Origin: Chryseobacterium camelliae
Lineage (GTDB): Bacteria > Bacteroidota > Bacteroidia > Flavobacteriales > Weeksellaceae
Assembly (NCBI RefSeq): GCF_002770595.1
Contig: NZ_CP022986.1
Span: forward strand, 1,674,001 to 1,738,000
Direction of reading: 5' to 3'
DNA: 64,000 bases
Of this stretch, positions 1 through 11,377 are shown piece by piece. A model generated the notes under the pieces. The model was not told the origin of the DNA. It ran no database searches and was given only the letters and a program-made list of their open reading frames with translations. A program made the translations under genes and the position numbers. Position 1 is the stretch's first letter; each line of letters starts with the position of its first letter.

Positions 1-513
1 GTCATCCAGCAGTTTTACATAAATATCCTTCTGTCGGTCAAATTTAGGCTGCGATATGCCGTCATCTAGCTTTGACGCTTCACTAAAAGGCACATCTCCA
101 TACGTATCTGTAAGGTTGGAATAGATCCACGCATTGAGCACCATAGAAATGGCCCGGTAATTAGGATCATTATCCCTTTCAGCGGCACGTCTCATATCCT
201 GGATCTGCATCAGCCATTTATAGCTGTTGTTCCAGAATCCTGCCCCGGTATTTTCAGTGATATAATAACGGCTGAGAGAGTTGCCTTCATTGGGGAAATC
301 CAGGGAAACCTGCATGATATCAAAGGTGAAATCATTGGCCCTCATATAATTGAACGAAGCAAGGTTGTACTGTATCGGAACCAGCAATTTGGCTGCAATC
401 GGGTCGCTGATCCTGCTGGAATCCACATTCACTTCATCCAGGTCCCTGTCACAGGAAACTGAAATAAACCCTATCCCTGCGATCAAAACTATATTGAATA
501 ATAACTTTTTCAT
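1..513 (-). CDS. SusD/RagB-family outer-membrane lipoprotein, N-terminal part (cut by window edge)
   Basis: Only the first 171 codons lie in the window. The start is the ATG at 513-511; the protein begins MKKLLFNIVLIAG and has a lipobox ending in Cys21 (SVSC). The segments FTFDIMQVSLDFPNEGN, WNNSYKWLMQIQDM and WIYSNLTDTYGDVPFSEA are typical of SusD/RagB nutrient-binding lipoproteins. Such proteins sit on the cell surface as a lid on a SusC porin and capture oligosaccharides or peptides. It follows the susC-like gene by 11 bases on the same strand, so the two form one operon. The substrate cannot be told from the sequence, and no glycosidase gene is linked within the window. Confidence 0.9.
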   Translation of the reverse strand, partial: MKKLLFNIVLIAGIGFISVSCDRDLDEVNVDSSRISDPIAAKLLVPIQYNLASFNYMRANDFTFDIMQVSLDFPNEGNSLSRYYITENTGAGFWNNSYKWLMQIQDMRRAAERDNDPNYRAISMVLNAWIYSNLTDTYGDVPFSEASKLDDGISQPKFDRQKDIYVKLLDD

Positions 514-524
514 GACTTTAAAAT

Positions 525-3497
525 TTAGAATTTAACATTTAGCTGGATACCTACCGTCCTTGCCGTTGGCAGCTGTCCTATTTCCACTCCAGAAGTGATC
601 TGGCTGTCATTAAGCGTGGCCACTTCCGGATCGAAGAGCGGGAACTTCGTCCACATCCACAGGTTTCTTCCGAACAGGGCCAGGGTGAGGTCCGTGATTT
701 TCAGCTCATCGGTAACGCTTTTCGGGAAAGAATAGGAAATCCGCGCATCCCTTAGCTTGACAAATGAAGTATCGAAGGAATTCGTTTCCACATTGGCTCT
801 TCTGTAGTAATCTGCATAGTAAGTAGATACCGGAATGCCTTTCGTATTCGGGGAATATGATCCGTCCGCGTTCTGCACGACCCCTTCACCTACGATCAGG
901 CCGCCGGGATTATCCCTTCCGATCAGCGTATGGGTAAGCTTACCCTGTTCCGTCATCTTATGGTGGGACTGAGAGTAACCGATCCCTTTGTACTGTCCGT
1001 CAAAAGAAAAGCTAATGGTGAAGTTTCTGTACCTGAAGTCGTTCTGTATTCCTGCCCTCCATTTCGGGTAGGCATTACCGATCTTTTTAGTTTTGGTAGG
1101 TTTGGCAGTAAGCCCATCACTTCCGAACACTACCTGTCCGTCCGGTGAATACATAAGTCCGTAACCGTACATATCACCCAGCGATCCGCCGACTACGGCA
1201 TTGTAGTAGACTACGCCTCCTACACTTCCCATGATATAAGGCTCGCCCTGGAACTCTTCAGGAAGAGACATGATTGTATTCCTGTTCATGGACCAGTTGG
1301 CATTAACGCTCCATGAGAAATTTTTGTTTTTAACAGGATATGTATTTAAGGTCATTTCAAGGCCGCGGTTCCTGATCTCCCCGGCATTGATTACCCTGCT
1401 GCTGTATCCTGTTTCCCACAAGGCCGGGATCCTGATGATCTGGTTTTTATTGTTATTCTGGTAGGCCGTGATGCTATAGCTGATCCTGTTTTTAATAATG
1501 CTGAAATCCATACCGGCCTCCATATTCGTGAGCATTTCAGGTTTCAGGTTAGGGTTCGGATATAAGGAAGGGGATTCCACAGAACCGTTGAAATTACTGT
1601 TGTTGTAGTATTTCAGCAACATATAAGGATTGGTATCGTTTCCTACCCTGGACCATGATGCCCTTAGTTTCCAGTAATTGAAGTTGTTGGAAGATAAATT
1701 GAAAATATCGGAAAGGATAACGGAAGTTGCCGCCGAAGGATAAAAGTAAGACCTGTTCTCCTTAGGAAGCGTACTGCTCCAGTCATTTCTTGCGGTTAAA
1801 TCCAGGAACACTTTGTTTTTGTAGCTGATATTCACCAATCCGTAGGTACTGTTTACCTGACGGTCTCCGGGAGCGGCAATTTTATTGATGTTTGCAATTC
1901 CGTTCGGAAGGGTATACACTCCGGGTCTCAGCAATCCGTCTGCGATATAATCACCCATGGTATATTCAAGGTAACGGATGTTTCCTCCTGCAGAAGCGCT
2001 GAAATCAAAATCTTTAAACTTGTTTTTATAGGTAAACAGGATGTCATTGTTCATATCCATCTGCTTGATGTGCTGCTCCCTGTACATCCCCTGGAGGTAG
2101 TTGGCAGAGCTCCAAGGCCTTTTCTGGGTACGTTCTTCATTCGTCAGCTCAAGCCCTGACCTCAGCATGACCTCAAAGTTCTTGGTGAATTTGTAATTAA
2201 GGTTCACATTTCCGGTGATGAAGTGCTTATCTACGCCGTTCAGCATTTCATAAGCGATGAGATAAGGATTATCAATGTATGAACTGAACGGGTGGATCTG
2301 GTCGATCTGGTATTGGCCTTTCTTCCAGATCGGCGAGTACCAGGCAAGGTCTACGTTCGGGTTCTGGAAAATCATAAAGTATGAGATGGATTGGTTGCTG
2401 TATCCCGTAGCCGGAAGGTTATCACTGGATGTTTTGCTGTAGTTGAATTTCACCCCGACTTTCAGCTTTTCATTCAGTTTGTGATCAAAGGAAAGCGCGG
2501 CATTCAGCCTGTCGAATCCGGTGTTGGGCATCATCCATTCATTTTTCAGATAGGTGAGTGAAGTTCTGAATGAGGTATTTTCATTGGAACTTTCCAACGC
2601 AACGTTGTTGGAAAAGGTAGTCCCTGTCTGCCAGAATCCTTTGATGTTATCTTTGTACGGCCTCCACAGCTGACGCTGAAGGCTCTGCCCTTCCACGGTA
2701 GGATCATACTGAAAGTAAGACTGTCCGGCGAATTTAGGTCCGAATGCACTGCTGGTGGAACCGGTGTTGACCCCGTCTGCCGAAGCGCCGTATGAGTAGT
2801 AATAATTCCCGGAGGCATCCTTCTGCATGGTTCCCTGCCCGTATTCATACTGATAATCCGGCCATTTCAGTACCGTATCGTAGCTTGAATAAGAATTCAG
2901 CGTAATCTGGATCTTTCCTTTTTTGGTTTTCCCTGATTTCGTGGTGATCATGATCGCTCCTCCGGCTCCCCGGGATCCGTATAATGCGGCAGCTGTAGAA
3001 CCCTTCAGTACGGTAATGGATTCTATATCGTCTGGGTTGATGGTATTAAGCCCGTTCCCGTAATCAATCGGCAAGTCTGCTTTGGAACCTGCACCGTAAG
3101 CCGAGAAACCTGTTCCCGTCGTGGTTCCGTTCAGCGGAACACCATCTACGACAATCAGGGCATTGTTCTGGTCCATGTTCATGGAAATATCTCCACGAAG
3201 CTTGATCAATGCACTTCCCAGCGGGCCGGCTCCGGCGGTCTGGATCTTTAGTCCGGCCACTTTTCCTTCCAGGGATTGTGCCCAGTTGTTGTTCTGGGTC
3301 CTCAGGATTTCTTCAGAGTTGATCTTTTCAGCTACATATCCCAAAGACTTATCATTCCTTTTGATCCCCAAAGCAGTCACCACTACCTCATCAATATTTT
3401 TGATCGTGTCTTTTTTAATTTTTTGCTGAGCCGAAAGATTGACGCTTACCAATCCTAACAGCGATAAAACCAACAGCTTGTGTGTCTCTTTACGCAT
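525..3497 (-). CDS. SusC/RagA-family TonB-linked outer-membrane transporter
   Basis: 990 residues. A signal peptide (about residues 1-23, ending LSAQ) is followed by a TonB box, DEVVVTA at 36-42, a plug domain (about 50-200, with VDGVPLNG and the GSTAAALYGSRGAGGAIMI motif) and a long beta-barrel that ends in an aromatic-rich strand, VGIQLNVKF. The carboxypeptidase-regulatory-like domain common at the N-terminus of SusC proteins is missing; the TonB box follows the signal peptide almost at once. The family imports bound nutrients across the outer membrane using TonB energy together with the SusD lid, whose gene follows directly. The substrate is unknown. The start is the ATG at 3497. Confidence 0.95.
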   Translation of the reverse strand: MRKETHKLLVLSLLGLVSVNLSAQQKIKKDTIKNIDEVVVTALGIKRNDKSLGYVAEKINSEEILRTQNNNWAQSLEGKVAGLKIQTAGAGPLGSALIKLRGDISMNMDQNNALIVVDGVPLNGTTTGTGFSAYGAGSKADLPIDYGNGLNTINPDDIESITVLKGSTAAALYGSRGAGGAIMITTKSGKTKKGKIQITLNSYSSYDTVLKWPDYQYEYGQGTMQKDASGNYYYSYGASADGVNTGSTSSAFGPKFAGQSYFQYDPTVEGQSLQRQLWRPYKDNIKGFWQTGTTFSNNVALESSNENTSFRTSLTYLKNEWMMPNTGFDRLNAALSFDHKLNEKLKVGVKFNYSKTSSDNLPATGYSNQSISYFMIFQNPNVDLAWYSPIWKKGQYQIDQIHPFSSYIDNPYLIAYEMLNGVDKHFITGNVNLNYKFTKNFEVMLRSGLELTNEERTQKRPWSSANYLQGMYREQHIKQMDMNNDILFTYKNKFKDFDFSASAGGNIRYLEYTMGDYIADGLLRPGVYTLPNGIANINKIAAPGDRQVNSTYGLVNISYKNKVFLDLTARNDWSSTLPKENRSYFYPSAATSVILSDIFNLSSNNFNYWKLRASWSRVGNDTNPYMLLKYYNNSNFNGSVESPSLYPNPNLKPEMLTNMEAGMDFSIIKNRISYSITAYQNNNKNQIIRIPALWETGYSSRVINAGEIRNRGLEMTLNTYPVKNKNFSWSVNANWSMNRNTIMSLPEEFQGEPYIMGSVGGVVYYNAVVGGSLGDMYGYGLMYSPDGQVVFGSDGLTAKPTKTKKIGNAYPKWRAGIQNDFRYRNFTISFSFDGQYKGIGYSQSHHKMTEQGKLTHTLIGRDNPGGLIVGEGVVQNADGSYSPNTKGIPVSTYYADYYRRANVETNSFDTSFVKLRDARISYSFPKSVTDELKITDLTLALFGRNLWMWTKFPLFDPEVATLNDSQITSGVEIGQLPTARTVGIQLNVKF

Positions 3498-3513
3498 ATT
3501 ATTTTTGTTTGCG

Positions 3514-3563
3514 CAAAATTAGAATGACATGACGAGTATGGCTTTAACAGCGTTTTAACATTT
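3514..3563 (-). promoter_or_regulatory. susC-like promoter with phased TTAA upstream motif
   Basis: Read on the minus strand, this stretch runs AAATGTTAAAA, 5 bases, TTAAA, 21 bases, TAATTTTG. The last element fits the Bacteroidota -7 box TAnnTTTG and ends 16 bases before the start codon. The TTnAA units recur every 11 bases, one helical turn, and continue upstream as TTTAA. The same arrangement with identical spacing occurs before the Oar-like receptor gene at 7720-7769. There is no clear -33 TTG, so an activator or an alternative sigma factor may be needed. Confidence 0.55.
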
Positions 3564-3753
3564 ATTAAATAATTATTAAACGAAATATGAATTTATCTTT
3601 AACACAAATGCATACTATCTTGATTGACTATACATTAAAATCATTAATAGTTTTTAATATAAAATATTTAAAATTTTAACCTATATTAAACAGACACCAT
3701 ATTTCCATAAGCATTCATTATCTATAGCCATGGTATGCAATGCATTAGCTTAT
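3564..3753. other. AT-rich intergenic stretch
   Basis: Between the susC-like promoter and the terminator of the glycerophosphodiesterase gene. It is very AT-rich with many TTAA and TTTAA runs that partly extend the 11-base phased motif upstream of susC. I see no ORF and no further hairpin. Confidence 0.5.
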
Positions 3754-3754
3754 C

Positions 3755-3787
3755 ATAAAAAATCCTGTTTCTCTTCAGAAACAGGAT
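3755..3787 (-). terminator. Rho-independent terminator of the glycerophosphodiesterase gene
   Basis: An 11-bp perfect stem (ATCCTGTTTCT at 3762-3772, its complement at 3777-3787) with a 4-base loop. On the minus strand it is followed by a run of six or seven T residues (3755-3761). It lies 21 bases past the stop of the gene at 3809. Confidence 0.85.
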
Positions 3788-3808
3788 GGTTACTATATGA
3801 ACTTAATG

Positions 3809-4555
3809 TTATTTATTCTTCAGCTGATCAGGAATATTGGTCGTCACGAATTTGATTCCCTGACTTTTCAACTGCTGGTAAATTGCCGGATCATTAACGG
3901 TCCATGCATTGGTAATCAGTCCCAGCGCATTGGCTTCGGCAATCCAGGTGGGATTTTTCGCGAAAATACTGTAGTGGTAATCGATACCGTCCAGGCCTTC
4001 ATCTTTAACCTGCTCCGGTGAAAGCTCCCCATTCAGGTACTGAACTTTGAATTTCGGTTCTATTTTCTTGATTTCCTTGCAGATATTCAGGCTGAATGAA
4101 ATGAACTGGCTCTGGTCTTCCAGCTTCATATCCTTTACCATTTCGATGGTTTTTCGTACCAGTTCATCTTCAAGTTCCTTTGTTTTTGCAGGCTTGATTT
4201 CAATGATCAGCTGCAAGGCTTTATCCTTCTTTCCTTTTTTAAGGTAGCTTTTTAACGTAGGAAACTTTTCACCGTTGGACAGGTCCTCCTCTTCAAGCTG
4301 CCTGAAATTGGTTTCCGAAATTTCCATCTTTCCGTGGTGTTCATCATGGTTGACCACCAGTACACCGTCTTTGGTCATGCGCACATCAAATTCAGAGCCG
4401 TAGATCTTTAACTTCTGCGCATTCTGCAGCGACTGAAGTGAATTTTCTGTTGTGGGAGGCTGCGTCTGCCAATACCCTCTGTGTGCAACGACCTGAGTTT
4501 GTGCCTTCATAAGGACTGTACTTAATATGGTGATACCTAAAATAAAATTCTTCAT
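3809..4555 (-). CDS. Secreted glycerophosphodiester phosphodiesterase family protein
   Basis: 248 residues with a signal peptide (MKNFILGITILSTVLMKAQ). The GDPD TIM-barrel signature is present: AHRG (about residue 24), the metal-binding SEFDVRMTKDG segment and VVNHDEHHG, with IIEIKP in mid-protein and a late VNDP. The family hydrolyses glycerophosphodiesters to glycerol-3-phosphate and an alcohol; here it would act in the periplasm on lipid headgroups. At 248 residues it is typical for a single-domain member. It has its own terminator and probably its own transcript. The exact substrate is not known. Confidence 0.85.
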   Translation of the reverse strand: MKNFILGITILSTVLMKAQTQVVAHRGYWQTQPPTTENSLQSLQNAQKLKIYGSEFDVRMTKDGVLVVNHDEHHGKMEISETNFRQLEEEDLSNGEKFPTLKSYLKKGKKDKALQLIIEIKPAKTKELEDELVRKTIEMVKDMKLEDQSQFISFSLNICKEIKKIEPKFKVQYLNGELSPEQVKDEGLDGIDYHYSIFAKNPTWIAEANALGLITNAWTVNDPAIYQQLKSQGIKFVTTNIPDQLKNK

Positions 4556-4618
4556 AATACAAAATTAAACAATTAAAAATCTTATGCCATCGCAGGCTTT
4601 ATGAAAATAATATTAAAT

Positions 4619-7600
4619 TTAAAAAGTATATTTTGCACCCAACTGGATCTGGTAAGGGTTTCCGCTTAGCGGAGCCAGACCGCTCGTATTCAGGTTATAC
4701 TTAAATTGCTTCACGGCAGCATCGAATCCTGTAATTCTGTACAGCGACATATTTCCGTATGATTTGTTGACCCCCCATTCTTTGTTCAGCAGGTTGGCTA
4801 CGTTAAAAATATCTACAGAAAGCTCAAATCCCCCGATTTTCTCAAACTTGATCTTTTTTGCTATACGGACATCCCATACTCCGTAGAATCCGTTTTTACC
4901 GCCATTACGTTCAGCAATTGTATTGTTGTAATCCGTAATGTAATTCTTCAATGCTTTACCTACTTCAGGATTATCCAGCAAAGTCTGGGTGAGGTTCGGG
5001 AAAATATAAGCCAGATCGTTTGAATCTACAAAATCCCCGTTAACGTTTCCTCCTGCCGTCATAGAAAACCGCGTCCCTCCGATTCCTGAATACCTGATCC
5101 CTACCGTAAATCCGGCGAAAGTAGGCGAGTTCCCGTACAGCACCACTTTATTACGGAACTGATTGTCAGAATAGGTCATTTTAAGGTTTCTCGGATCGCT
5201 TTCGATCATCGTAAACAAAGTAGCGGAATTCGCTACATTTCCGTTATAGGATGTATTATCCTTTATATCAGACCAAGTATAACTCATCGTTATTTCCCCA
5301 TCTTTGAAATAGCGGTAACTGGTATCCAGCACAAAGGAGAACTGGTTGACTTTTCCGTCACTCACCAATTCCAGTACACGGCCGAAATTCTGGTTGATCC
5401 TTCCTTCTTTCCAGTTCATGGTTCCGTTGGCATTGACCGTATTTAAAGGAACAAATACGCCCCTTCCTCCTTCATTATCCAAGGTAAAGTAAGGATTGGC
5501 CACCATATTCCTGTCATAATAGAAATAGTTGTTTCTTCCCAGTGCCGCATAGCCTGCAATCCCTGCCCTCCATCTTTCGTTGAAGAAATGGGTATAGGAA
5601 ATATTGGCTTTATACACCAATGGGATCTTCGCGTCCTTTCCGGTATAATTGATGGTCGGTAACTGATATTGTGACAGGGTAGGAACCGTGTTGTAATCAT
5701 TCCTGTACCCTGCAAAATCAGGAGTAATGCCTATGGCGGTCGGGTTAACATCTACCGTTGCCAGGTGCCTGCCGTCAAACACCAGGTTATTGATAATCAT
5801 ATAATTATTGATGTCCGAAGAGAATATTCCTGCTCCGAACCTCAGGAAATCTTTATTGCCTTCATTGATGTTCCAGTCAAACTGAAATCTCGGCTGGATG
5901 ATGAATGACCGGATCTGGTTGTCTGTCCGTATCCCCATCTCATCATAGAGTTTCTGGTTCAGTTCAGCTTTAGGGTACCCTCCGTAATCGAATCTCAGAC
6001 CGGCCATCAGATCCAGTCCTTTAGCGATCTTCGTCTGAATCTGCCCATACAAACCGATATTCCAGATGTCAGATTTTACCGATGGATCTGCTACGAGCGG
6101 AACTTCCCTGTAAAACCTGTATGGTGTCAGATTATTGAAGTTATCCGTTCCTAAAAACTGGAACCTCCCGTTGACCTCACTTCCGTAAACAGATTTTGCA
6201 TGGGTATACATCAGGTCTGCCCCGAAAGTGTATTTGATCTTGTCTGTATTATAATAAAGGTTATCTACGATCTGGAATACATTGTTCCTGAAACTTTCCT
6301 GCCCGAAACGGTGTCCACCGATCTGGATATTGGTCGTCAGATTAGTCCCGTCGATCGTGGATGGCACCCTTTCAACGATTGCTCTGGGAACCGGATGACC
6401 AAGCTGATCATTCTGGTAGCTGTCCTGGAATGTATAGAGGTACTGACCTTTCAGTTCGTTGGTCAGGTTAGGCTTCAGGTTGGACCGTAAAGTTAAGAGT
6501 AAGCTATTGTCAAGGTTTCTGTCGTTTCCGTAAGATTCAAAAAAGTTGATAGCAGTATTGTCTACCAGGCCGTTCTTATTCAGATCGTAGGTAAAGTTGT
6601 CTCTCAGGGTAAGCAAATGTTTAGGGCTGATCTGCCAGTCAAGGCGTAGGAACCCGGCATCAGAATTCCTTACTTTATCAAAAGTCCCGAACTGCGGGGA
6701 ACTTCCCACGCCGTATTTGTCTCTTGCAATGTTCAGGATATTGTTCAGGGTTTCATTGGTTACATTAAACCGCAAAGCATCTTCTTTGGTTTGCACATCG
6801 GCGATAATCAGTGGCCTGGAATCCAGCTGATGGTCCCATGCCGCAAAAAAATGCAGCTTGTTTTTAATGATCGGGCCGCCGAGTGAGAACCCGAACTGCG
6901 AAGTGGAAAAGTCATTGGTCCTTACGTTTCCCCTGATGTCATATTTGCTGGACAGCCATCCTGTTCTCAGGTATTCCCAGGCGCTTCCTGAAAATGTATT
7001 GGTTCCTGATTTCGTTACCGCACTGATGGTTCCTCCTCCGCTTCTTCCTAATGTTACATCATACTGGTTGGTTACAATTTTGAATTCCCTTACCGCTTCA
7101 ATCGAAATGGAATACGGTGCACCGCTCCGGCTGGTGGTAGACCCTGCAGAAGTCGGGTTTTTGGCAGTCATCCCGTCAATGGTAAAATTAGTAGAGGAAC
7201 CCAACTGCCCGGATAAATTTCCGCCTTTTCCGCTTAGAGGAGAAAGCTCGGTGAGACTGGTAAAGTTCCTTCCGTTTACTGGCAAAATGCCGATATTCTT
7301 CGCGGTAACGGCCGTAGCTGCCCCAAGGTTACCGATTTTATTCTTGAGGTTACCGGAAATAACCACTTCTTCAATAGCCTTCTCGTTTCCAAGATTCATG
7401 TTCACGGTCACTTGGTCACCGAGGTTAAGCATATACCCTTCCCTCTTATCATCATTGACGATTACCGTATAAGGTCCGCCAAGAGGAATTTCTTTAAAGA
7501 TATATTCCCCTTTTGAGTTGGTTTCAGTCTCTGTACGGAAACCGGTAGATTCATTAATGATAGTCACTTTCACCTTGTCCTGCGCTTTATTATTGACGCC

Positions 7601-7699
7601 TGTTACCTTCCCAACGATAGCCGCCTGGGTAGTCTGCGCATAACTGAGCGTGCCCAGACCCAAAAACAACAATCCCAATACAATCTTTACTTTTCTCAT
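4619..7699 (-). CDS. Oar-like TonB-dependent receptor with carboxypeptidase-regulatory domain
   Basis: 1026 residues from the ATG at 7699. A TTG two codons upstream (7705) is in frame, but the ATG is the better start. A signal peptide ends at SYAQ. A carboxypeptidase-regulatory-like domain follows (about residues 25-110: AAIVGKVTG to MNLG), then a TonB-box-like EEVVISG, a plug domain (LPVNGRNFTSLTELSP, then EFKIVTNQYD and GRSGGGTISAVTKSG) and a large barrel ending LGAKYTF. This layout is that of Oar-type receptors, which have no SusD partner and are often linked to protein or peptide export or uptake. It is a single-gene transcript with a promoter resembling that of the susC-like gene. Confidence 0.9.
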   Translation of the reverse strand: MRKVKIVLGLLFLGLGTLSYAQTTQAAIVGKVTGVNNKAQDKVKVTIINESTGFRTETETNSKGEYIFKEIPLGGPYTVIVNDDKREGYMLNLGDQVTVNMNLGNEKAIEEVVISGNLKNKIGNLGAATAVTAKNIGILPVNGRNFTSLTELSPLSGKGGNLSGQLGSSTNFTIDGMTAKNPTSAGSTTSRSGAPYSISIEAVREFKIVTNQYDVTLGRSGGGTISAVTKSGTNTFSGSAWEYLRTGWLSSKYDIRGNVRTNDFSTSQFGFSLGGPIIKNKLHFFAAWDHQLDSRPLIIADVQTKEDALRFNVTNETLNNILNIARDKYGVGSSPQFGTFDKVRNSDAGFLRLDWQISPKHLLTLRDNFTYDLNKNGLVDNTAINFFESYGNDRNLDNSLLLTLRSNLKPNLTNELKGQYLYTFQDSYQNDQLGHPVPRAIVERVPSTIDGTNLTTNIQIGGHRFGQESFRNNVFQIVDNLYYNTDKIKYTFGADLMYTHAKSVYGSEVNGRFQFLGTDNFNNLTPYRFYREVPLVADPSVKSDIWNIGLYGQIQTKIAKGLDLMAGLRFDYGGYPKAELNQKLYDEMGIRTDNQIRSFIIQPRFQFDWNINEGNKDFLRFGAGIFSSDINNYMIINNLVFDGRHLATVDVNPTAIGITPDFAGYRNDYNTVPTLSQYQLPTINYTGKDAKIPLVYKANISYTHFFNERWRAGIAGYAALGRNNYFYYDRNMVANPYFTLDNEGGRGVFVPLNTVNANGTMNWKEGRINQNFGRVLELVSDGKVNQFSFVLDTSYRYFKDGEITMSYTWSDIKDNTSYNGNVANSATLFTMIESDPRNLKMTYSDNQFRNKVVLYGNSPTFAGFTVGIRYSGIGGTRFSMTAGGNVNGDFVDSNDLAYIFPNLTQTLLDNPEVGKALKNYITDYNNTIAERNGGKNGFYGVWDVRIAKKIKFEKIGGFELSVDIFNVANLLNKEWGVNKSYGNMSLYRITGFDAAVKQFKYNLNTSGLAPLSGNPYQIQLGAKYTF

Positions 7700-7719
7700 A
7701 TTCAAAAATTAACTGAGTG

Positions 7720-7769
7720 CAAAGCTATGACAGTATTCCAGGCGCCTGTTTAAGGGAATTTTAACATTT
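7720..7769 (-). promoter_or_regulatory. Promoter of the Oar-like receptor, same plan as the susC-like promoter
   Basis: Minus-strand reading: AAATGTTAAAA, 5 bases, TTAAA, 21 bases, TAGCTTTG. The -7 element matches TAnnTTTG. All spacings equal those at 3514-3563 while the spacer bases differ, which suggests the motif is kept by selection. TTnAA units lie 11 bases apart and continue upstream (TTCAA, TTATAA). Confidence 0.55.
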
Positions 7770-7934
7770 CTTGAATTAAATTATAACAGGATGTTACATC
7801 ATTTTAAACATCCATTTTTATCATGAACACAATCAAATCATTAGTATATGTTACAGGATTTTAATTTTATGGGAATATTTAATTGCCTTATTTTTTAAAT
7901 GGAATTACTTTAATTATTTTTGCTTAAAAGATAG

Positions 7935-9950
<2,016 letters not shown>

Positions 9951-9988
9951 ACTGTACTGAAAAAGAAATAGTAAAGTATATACCTATG

Positions 9989-10013
9989 AAGACTGTCCTT
10001 ACCGGGCAGTCTT
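9989..10013 (+). terminator. Probable terminator of ligA
   Basis: A hairpin with arms AAGACTGTCC and GGGCAGTCTT (one G-T wobble) and a 5-base loop, followed by the short pyrimidine run CTTTC. It sits 38 bases after the ligA stop. The weak T tract keeps confidence moderate. Confidence 0.5.
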
Positions 10014-10036
10014 CTTTCAATATAACTGCAATCATA

Positions 10037-10065
10037 TTGGAAAGGTAAAATTTATTGTACTTTTA
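10037..10065 (+). promoter_or_regulatory. Candidate promoter of the MgtC-family gene
   Basis: TTG at 10037-10039, an 18-base spacer and TACTTTTA at 10058-10065. This is close to the Bacteroidota form TTG-N17-23-TAnnTTTG, with the final G replaced by A. The predicted start is about 20 bases upstream of the ATG at 10088. Confidence 0.4.
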
Positions 10066-10087
10066 GGTAGCTTAATAAAATGATGTT

Positions 10088-10732
10088 ATGAACCTCTTAC
10101 CGGAACATTCTGTTGAAAATGAACTGTTGCTGATCTTTATTTCTGTTTTATTGGGCCTGCTGATCGGCGCAGAGCGCGAGTACCGCAATAAATCGGCAGG
10201 GCTGCGCACCTTTATCCTGGTCTGCTTCGGGGCCTGTTTGTTTACCATTCTGTCCGTTGTGATCGGCAAGGATGACCCGGACCGGATTGCCGCCAATATC
10301 ATCACCGGGATCGGGTTCCTGGGTGCAGGGGTTATTTTCAAAGGGGACAACAAAATAGACGGGATAACGACCGCAACTACGATCTGGGCAACAGCTTCCA
10401 TCGGAATGGCTGTAGGTGCAGGTCATATTTCCATTGCGTTGTTGGGAACCTTACTGGTGCTTCTGGTTCTGAGCATCCTGACCTACCTGGAGAAGCTCAT
10501 CGATAAAAACCATAAAATTATCGAATATAAAATTACAGTACCGAAAGCGGAAGACCTTCTGTATTGTGAACAGATTTTCGCACAGCATCATCTGAAATCC
10601 AGCGTCTCAAAACAGCAGTATTCAGAAGGGAAATTCAGCACGATATGGATCCTTACAGGCAAAAAGAGGAACCACGAATTGTTGGTCCAGGAGATGCGGA
10701 ACAATAGCAGGATTACCAGCTATCAGTTTTAA
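10088..10732 (+). CDS. MgtC/SapB-family membrane protein
   Basis: 214 residues. The N-terminal two thirds holds about five membrane segments with MgtC-family signatures: LLGLLIGAEREYRNKSAGLRT, then NIITGIGFLGAGVIFKG and GITTATTIWATASIGMAVG. A short soluble tail (about 140-214) follows, smaller than the ACT-like tail of some homologues. MgtC proteins are tied to growth at low magnesium and to modulation of membrane ATP synthase in several bacteria; the role here is inferred from family only. The gene stands alone between ligA and a convergent lipoprotein gene. Confidence 0.85.
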   Translation: MNLLPEHSVENELLLIFISVLLGLLIGAEREYRNKSAGLRTFILVCFGACLFTILSVVIGKDDPDRIAANIITGIGFLGAGVIFKGDNKIDGITTATTIWATASIGMAVGAGHISIALLGTLLVLLVLSILTYLEKLIDKNHKIIEYKITVPKAEDLLYCEQIFAQHHLKSSVSKQQYSEGKFSTIWILTGKKRNHELLVQEMRNNSRITSYQF

Positions 10733-10752
10733 AAAAAGCAGAAGCTTCCGCT
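10731..10752. terminator. Shared terminator between convergent genes
   Basis: A near-palindrome, AGCAGAAGCTTCCGCT (10737-10752), directly preceded by seven A residues, which read as a T run on the minus strand. It lies between the convergent MgtC-family and NlpE-like genes and would best serve the minus-strand gene. Confidence 0.55.
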
Positions 10753-10767
10753 CCTGCCTGTTATCTA

Positions 10768-11253
10768 TTATTGTTTTTTCTTGAATACATAGAGATCTTT
10801 ATTAGGACCCTCTACCGGCTGCCCGTTCATATCGAGCTGGGTAAGGGTATTGTTACCGACCTTGTACTTGTAATGTGTATCATTGCCTTTCAGTTCAAGA
10901 ATATCAGTTGCAGCATTCCATATATAAGTTCCGTGATCTTTATTTTTGGACTTCCTTTCCAGGTATTCTTCCTGAAGCTGGAAGCTGTTATCTTTTTCAA
11001 GGGTAAGGGTAGTCTGAATTCCCGGGCAATCGGCACAAGGCACTACCGCTTCATAGGTTCCGTACCAGTCGGCATTGCTTTTTTCAGCCTGTGATGATGC
11101 GGGTGCAGCGGCAGAGGACGAATCCACAGGGGTCTGGATCGCCATCGGGTCTGTTTTCAGGTTTGCGGAAGAAACTTCCTGCTGCTTTTCTTTGGAACAT
11201 GAACCGAGAACAACCAGTGCTGCCATCGAAATGATCTGAATCTGATTTTTCAT
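10768..11253 (-). CDS. NlpE-like (copper-resistance family) lipoprotein
   Basis: 161 residues. The lipobox is VLGSC (Cys19), followed by a low-complexity linker rich in Ser, Ala and Pro (about 20-60). The NlpE N-terminal domain carries its hallmark CxxC in VPCADCPGIQTTLTLE and continues through YLERKSKNKDHGTYIWN and DLYVFKKK. In enterobacteria NlpE senses surface contact and lipoprotein-sorting faults through the Cpx system; flavobacteria lack an evident Cpx partner, so here only the fold can be inferred. Single gene, with a terminator directly downstream. Confidence 0.8.
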   Translation of the reverse strand: MKNQIQIISMAALVVLGSCSKEKQQEVSSANLKTDPMAIQTPVDSSSAAAPASSQAEKSNADWYGTYEAVVPCADCPGIQTTLTLEKDNSFQLQEEYLERKSKNKDHGTYIWNAATDILELKGNDTHYKYKVGNNTLTQLDMNGQPVEGPNKDLYVFKKKQ

Positions 11254-11377
11254 AACAATAATTTTAGGTGATGCAGGTAATTGGGAACAAAAATTAAGCC
11301 GTCGTGAGGTTCACTGGTTTACAGGGAAACTGATCATTTGAAAATTCATCAATCCGGAAATTTTAAAATCCATCTGA

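Noticed and set aside
6858-7472. 204-residue plus-strand ORF
   Set aside because: It is antisense to the plug region of the Oar-like receptor, whose coding is clear; long antisense frames come from its codon bias.
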